Of a DNA stretch of 64,000 nt, positions 61,112 through 64,000 are shown in pieces (position 1 is the stretch's first letter; every line of letters begins with the position of its first letter). Position numbers and translations under genes: made by a program. The notes beneath the pieces were generated by a model. The model was not told the origin of the DNA, searched no databases, and saw only the letters and a program-made list of their open reading frames with translations. Origin of the DNA: Endozoicomonas sp. G2_2 (GTDB taxonomy: Bacteria > Pseudomonadota > Gammaproteobacteria > Nevskiales > Salinisphaeraceae). The DNA lies in NCBI RefSeq assembly GCF_017744135.1, contig NZ_JAGHQU010000012.1, positions 27,858-91,857 on the forward strand, in the 5' to 3' direction.

Positions 61112-62086
61112 TCAGCTATCCAACGGACTTACGACGCCTCGCCCGCCGAGTTTAAGCACATGCGTGTAGATCATCGTGGTCTGCACGCTCTTATGGCCGA
61201 GCAGCTCCTGAACCGTGCGAATATCGTTGCCGCGCTCGAGCAAATGGGTCGCAAACGAATGGCGCAGCGTGTGACAACTCGCTTTCTTGTTGATCCCGGC
61301 GCGCTTTACGGCTCCTTTGACGGCGTGCTGCAGGCCCTTCTCACTCAGATGGTGGCGGCGCGTTACTCCGGAGCGCGGATCGGTCGACAGCCGGGACGAG
61401 GGGAAGGCGTACTGCCAAGCCAGTTCCGTTTGGGCGTTCGGATATTTGGCCGCGAGCGCTGTCGGCAGATAGACGCAACCGTAGCCCGCGACGCTATCGC
61501 GACGATGCTGTGCCGCCACACGATCGATTTGCCTTTTCAATGTTTCCGCAATAGAGGCAGGCAATGGCGTGACGCGATCTTTCGCGCCCTTGGCGTCGCG
61601 AACCACAATTTGCCGATAGTCGAAGTCCACATCCTTGACGCGTAGCCGCACCGCTTCCATGAGCCGCAGACCCGACCCGTAAAGCAGCGACGCCATTAGT
61701 CTATACGTGCCATCCAGTTGCGTGAGTAGGCGGGCGACTTCAGAAGAACTCAACACCTCCGGTATTCGGGCCGGGCGCTTTACCCGGACCACATCCTCCA
61801 TCCACGGCAGTTCGGTACCGAGAACCTCCTTATAGAGGAAAAGCACCGCATTCAATGCCTGGTTCTGTGTTGACGCTGCAACATGCCGATCTACGGCAAG
61901 ATGCGTCAGGAAAGTCTCGACCTCCGGCTTTCCCATGTCTTTGGGATGCTTCTTATCGTGGAACAGAATGAACCGTCGAATCCACGCGAGATACGTCTTC
62001 TCTGTTCGAATGCTGTAATGCTTTAGCCGTATGCGTTCGCGTACCTGGTCGAGTAGCTTCGGCGAACGATGTGACTGTTTAGGCAT
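61112..62086 (-). CDS. intI: Integron integrase IntI (tyrosine recombinase)
   Basis: 324 residues. The SAM-like N-terminal core-binding domain has [18 protein letters not shown]. The catalytic domain has Arg141 in [13 protein letters not shown], the HxxR pair His272/Arg275 in [16 protein letters not shown], and [16 protein letters not shown] with the nucleophilic Tyr. The IntI-specific extra helix is recognised as [18 protein letters not shown] (about 210-230). It recombines attC and attI sites to insert or release gene cassettes. Its orientation away from the cassettes, with attI between, is canonical. The composition is lower in GC than the upstream core genes. Confidence 0.93.
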   Translation of the reverse strand: MPKQSHRSPKLLDQVRERIRLKHYSIRTEKTYLAWIRRFILFHDKKHPKDMGKPEVETFLTHLAVDRHVAASTQNQALNAVLFLYKEVLGTELPWMEDVVRVKRPARIPEVLSSSEVARLLTQLDGTYRLMASLLYGSGLRLMEAVRLRVKDVDFDYRQIVVRDAKGAKDRVTPLPASIAETLKRQIDRVAAQHRRDSVAGYGCVYLPTALAAKYPNAQTELAWQYAFPSSRLSTDPRSGVTRRHHLSEKGLQHAVKGAVKRAGINKKASCHTLRHSFATHLLERGNDIRTVQELLGHKSVQTTMIYTHVLKLGGRGVVSPLDS

Positions 62087-62218
62087 TCGTAATACCCGGT
62101 TAGCGGTCTAGTAGCGCTGAGCGCGTGGCAAGCCCGCGTTTACCGGGCTCGTGCTATTACTATACGAAATCAAGCGTAAGTGCTATACCTACCTTCAGCC
62201 GTATACTTGGCGTTATGC
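62087..62218. other. attI-like region with Pc-like promoter and cassette junction
   Basis: Between intI and the first cassette lies the expected primary attachment site. GTTATGC (62212-62218) is the crossover core: its reverse complement GCATAAC matches, except one base, the GTATAAC that begins attC1 at 62692. TTTACC (62139-62144) and TATACG (62161-62166), spaced 16, may form a cassette promoter. AGCCCG/CGGGCT (62131-62136, 62144-62149) could pair as a hairpin. No LexA box was recognised. Confidence 0.55.
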
Positions 62219-62697
62219 AACAAAATCACATTCCGATATTGATCGAAGAAACGTCGCCGAGAGAGATCGATATTGATCTGCTTTTATTGGCTGATCCATC
62301 GGTAAAGAAGATCCGCTCGTATCTTCCTCGATCGAAATGTTTCACAGCATCAGTAGACGGGCGAGTAATCGGCGCATGTGTCGTTCAACGGTTTGACGCT
62401 AGAAAACACGAGATTATGAGCATTGCGGTTCATCCGGATAAGCAGATGACCGGCGTTGGCTCCACGCTTTTAGGCTGGGTCATTCAATTCGTTCGAAAGG
62501 CGGGTGCTCACAAACTCGAGGTAGGTACCGGAACTTTCGGTTACCAATTAGCGTTTTATCAGCGGCAAGGTTTTCGAGTCACGAGCATTGATCGAGACTT
62601 CTTCATAACGAATTACGATGAACGAGTTTTTGAAGATGGTATTCAGCTGCTCGATATGCTTCGCTTGACCTTCGATTATCAGGAAAACCGTGTATAA
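62215..62697 (+). CDS. GNAT family N-acetyltransferase (integron cassette 1)
   Basis: 160 residues. The GNAT core is seen in IMSIAVHPDKQMTGVGSTLL (motif A, pantetheine loop Q/RxxGxG/A form at about 80-95), followed by HKLEVGTGTFGYQLAFYQRQGF (motif B). Its substrate could be a metabolite, peptide or antibiotic and cannot be assigned. The ATG lies inside the recombination core (GTTATG) and no clear ribosome site is present, so initiation may depend on sequences in attI. The stop TAA overlaps attC1. It is plainly AT-richer than genes left of intI, as expected for a cassette. Confidence 0.75.
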   Translation: MQQNHIPILIEETSPREIDIDLLLLADPSVKKIRSYLPRSKCFTASVDGRVIGACVVQRFDARKHEIMSIAVHPDKQMTGVGSTLLGWVIQFVRKAGAHKLEVGTGTFGYQLAFYQRQGFRVTSIDRDFFITNYDERVFEDGIQLLDMLRLTFDYQENRV

Positions 62698-62794
62698 CAA
62701 ATCGCTGCAGTTGACCGCCCAAAGCGCTGGCGCGCTTCGGGTTCCCTCCGCGGGCTTCGCCCGCTCCGGCGGCAACTGAGCTTGGGCGTTGGGG
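62692..62794 (+). repeat. attC1, recombination site of cassette 1
   Basis: From GTATAAC (62692-62698) to GTTGGGG (62788-62794). Inside, CAGTTGACCGCC and GGCGGCAACTG form the imperfect stem of an attC folded single strand, with one bulged A. The first 40 bases after the core (gctgcagttgaccg...) recur almost exactly in attC2. Confidence 0.8.
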
Positions 62795-62811
62795 AAATAA
62801 GAGGAGTTCAT

Positions 62812-63171
62812 ATGAGGTATTTTGCTTTATCCGCCTGCACAACCCTGCTGATAGCTGCGTTCGGAGCGCAAGCCGCTCAGAAAGATTATTACGACACTAC
62901 GGACGATGGAAAGAAAATTGCTTGGATGAGCAAGGGCAGAGAGGCCGTCAAGACCAAGCTAAAGGATCCTGATTCGGCAAAGTTCAAAGGCGTCTATTTT
63001 TTCAGAGGCGAGGAGGGAGTGCCGATGACTTGCGGTGCAGTCAATTCTAAAAACAGTTTTGGCGGTTACGACGGCTTTCAGCGCTTTGTATCGGCGGGCC
63101 GCCCTAATCTCACTTTCTTAGAAGAGCAGGTGAAAGGGTTTGATGGCGTTTGGCAAAAATTCTGCGAGTAA
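62812..63171 (+). CDS. Small secreted protein of unknown function (integron cassette 2)
   Basis: 119 residues from ATG 62812 with a GAGGAG ribosome site. The signal peptide MRYFALSACTTLLIAAFGAQAA is followed by a mature domain with KSGREAVKTKLKDPDSAKFKGVYF-like sequence and TCGAVNSKNSFGGYDGFQRFV. The latter block, with its cysteine and the KNSFGGYxGFQRF pattern, is shared by small exported proteins of many bacteria, but no role is known. A second Cys near the C-terminus could form a disulfide. Confidence 0.65.
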   Translation: MRYFALSACTTLLIAAFGAQAAQKDYYDTTDDGKKIAWMSKGREAVKTKLKDPDSAKFKGVYFFRGEEGVPMTCGAVNSKNSFGGYDGFQRFVSAGRPNLTFLEEQVKGFDGVWQKFCE

Positions 63172-63174
63172 AAT

Positions 63175-63249
63175 CCCCAACAGGGCGCTGCAGTTGACCG
63201 TCCAAAGCGCTGCCGCGCTTCGGCCGGCAACTGAGCTTCGGCGTTAGCG
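63175..63249 (+). repeat. attC2, recombination site of cassette 2
   Basis: From CCCCAAC (63175-63181) to GTTAGCG (63243-63249). CCCCAAC is the exact reverse complement of GTTGGGG, the junction core that starts this cassette, as expected for a cassette's two ends. Inner stem CAGTTGACCG / CGGCAACTG, as in attC1, but the terminal loop is about 28 bases shorter. Confidence 0.82.
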
Positions 63250-63271
63250 ATACGAGGAACGAGAAAATCTA

Positions 63272-63907
63272 ATGGCGTTGCCGATAACCGATCATATTGT
63301 TGCCGCAGTTAGCAAAATGGTGGATGACTCTCAAGTTGAGGGCTATCGTGAGCCCAGTCACTCCGACATTGAGTTCTATGTAAGCAGAGCGGGCTTGACG
63401 GATGCTGACCCAAAGGCACAAGGACAAACGGTTGGAAAGGCTAAGCGAGTTCGAGCAATCCTTTCTTGGGCTATCGATAATGACCAAACAGCGGGCGGAA
63501 AATTGGTCGAGTCGCTTATCGCAAAGGTCAGGGCGTCAGGAGGATTTCGGGATTCATCCGCCAATTTCATCGGCACGGATGTAATAGCTCGAGCCGTAGA
63601 GGCCTTCGATTCTGAAGGCTATATTCTGTCGAGCGACGGTGCCTTGCGCCCAAAGAACCTCGAGTCGCTTATGGGGCGGGAGCTAACAGGTGCTCTACGC
63701 GCGTATGCGCGCAGAGCACAGAAAGGCTCTGAAGACGCCGCGCTACTCTCTGGCACAAGTAAAGATCTACTTGAAGCTACTGCGGCTCATGTAATTCGTA
63801 CCAAGTACGGATCTTATCCACAGCAAGCCAACTTTCCTGCCTTATTGGGGCAAGCCTTTATCGCTCTTGAGATGGGAGTGCACCATTCGTTCTGTAAATT
63901 GGCCTGA
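63272..63907 (+). CDS. Abortive-infection (Abi_C-like) protein, probably truncated (integron cassette 3)
   Basis: 211 residues. The C-terminal stretch GTSKDLLEATAAHVIRTKYG then NFPALLGQAFIALEM resembles the Abi_C domain (family form: KxLLEaaaKhiL...LlkqAl..L) of phage-abortive-infection proteins. Family members normally continue with a ...RNxxGxGHG... block; here the frame ends at GVHHSFCKLA instead, suggesting disruption near 63875. No CGCTAAC core, the expected left end of this cassette's attC, is seen after the stop. A phage-defence role is inferred from family only. GC content is again low. Confidence 0.6.
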   Translation: MALPITDHIVAAVSKMVDDSQVEGYREPSHSDIEFYVSRAGLTDADPKAQGQTVGKAKRVRAILSWAIDNDQTAGGKLVESLIAKVRASGGFRDSSANFIGTDVIARAVEAFDSEGYILSSDGALRPKNLESLMGRELTGALRAYARRAQKGSEDAALLSGTSKDLLEATAAHVIRTKYGSYPQQANFPALLGQAFIALEMGVHHSFCKLA

Positions 63908-63935
63908 GCCGGAAAGGTGACAGGCCACCCGCTAT

Positions 63936-63973
63936 CCTTTCGTTGGAATTCATTAGCCGTGAATGACGAAAGG
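63936..63973 (+). promoter_or_regulatory. Hairpin overlapping the ribosome site of the next gene
   Basis: CCTTTCGT (63936-63943) pairs with ACGAAAGG (63966-63973), and ATTCA/TGAAT form an inner stem. The right arm contains the start of AAAGGAG, the ribosome site six bases before ATG 63982. A transcript coming from upstream would hide this site, as seen for some transposase genes. Confidence 0.5.
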
Positions 63974-63981
63974 AGTAACGA

Positions 63982-64000
63982 ATGGCCTGCCAACGACAGG
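63982..64000 (+). CDS. Start of an unidentified gene at the window edge
   Basis: ATG 63982 after a good AAAGGAG ribosome site; only six residues (MACQRQ) are visible. Placement directly after a truncated Abi_C frame and behind an RBS-hiding hairpin suggests the transposase of an insertion sequence, but this is a guess. Confidence 0.35.

Overview
The window is a dense, GC-rich stretch of a gammaproteobacterial chromosome. Three blocks with the usual gammaproteobacterial gene order support this: mreBCD-mrdAB-mltB-rlpA-dacA divergent from gatCAB; mlaFEDCB; and aroQ-accBC-prmA-fis-purH. Base composition and protein style suggest a halophilic or marine lineage near Salinisphaera, but that is an inference and no 16S is present. 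Nearly all genes are housekeeping. The accessory material is concentrated at the far right, at about 44.8-49.9 kb, and in a few small spots.

Layout. 0-11.5 kb: the start of an arylsulfotransferase-like gene that runs off the left edge, a small exported protein, a queuosine-precursor transporter (yhhQ), an ABC1/AarF kinase-like gene, an SRPBCC-SDR fusion, a lipoprotein 5'-nucleotidase, a WYL regulator, a J-domain-like small protein, sprT, a DUF815 ATPase, an unknown gene and a GGDEF remnant. 11.5-17.2 kb: an Lrp/LysE divergent pair, ettA, a short cysH-type reductase, mltF and tRNA-Ser(CGA). 17.2-26.3 kb: DUF1820, a WalJ-type MBL hydrolase overlapping purL, then two divergent acyl-CoA ligases, one of them acetoacetate-CoA ligase. 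26.3-29.4 kb: the mla phospholipid-transport operon. 29.5-40.2 kb: the leftward cell-shape and cell-wall cluster with D-amino-acid aminotransferase, ybeD and lipB at its end. 40.4-43.6 kb: gatCAB. 43.7-44.8 kb: yjbQ and sodC.

44.8-49.9 kb is the most distinctive chromosomal locus. It encodes a large exported copper-radical (galactose oxidase/GlxA-like) oxidase with all five metal and cofactor residues. The stop of this gene overlaps the start of an exported protein made of two copies of one domain. Downstream is an OprB-type porin whose signal-peptide region is broken by an apparent one-base deletion. A promoter with an overlapping palindrome precedes the oxidase. 50-58.2 kb holds purH, fis, prmA, accC, accB, aroQ, a TlpA-like thioredoxin, dsbD and cutA. 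58.4-60.9 kb holds a Prx6-type peroxiredoxin and ilvD, each followed by a clear terminator.

61.1-64.0 kb is the start of an integron. It has a leftward integrase intI, an attI-like junction, and rightward gene cassettes that are visibly AT-richer than the rest. These encode a GNAT acetyltransferase, a small secreted protein, and an Abi_C-type (abortive infection) protein that looks cut short. Two attC sites share most of their sequence, and cassette 2 has exactly complementary end cores. At the very edge a hairpin covers the ribosome-binding site of a new gene, possibly the start of an insertion sequence.
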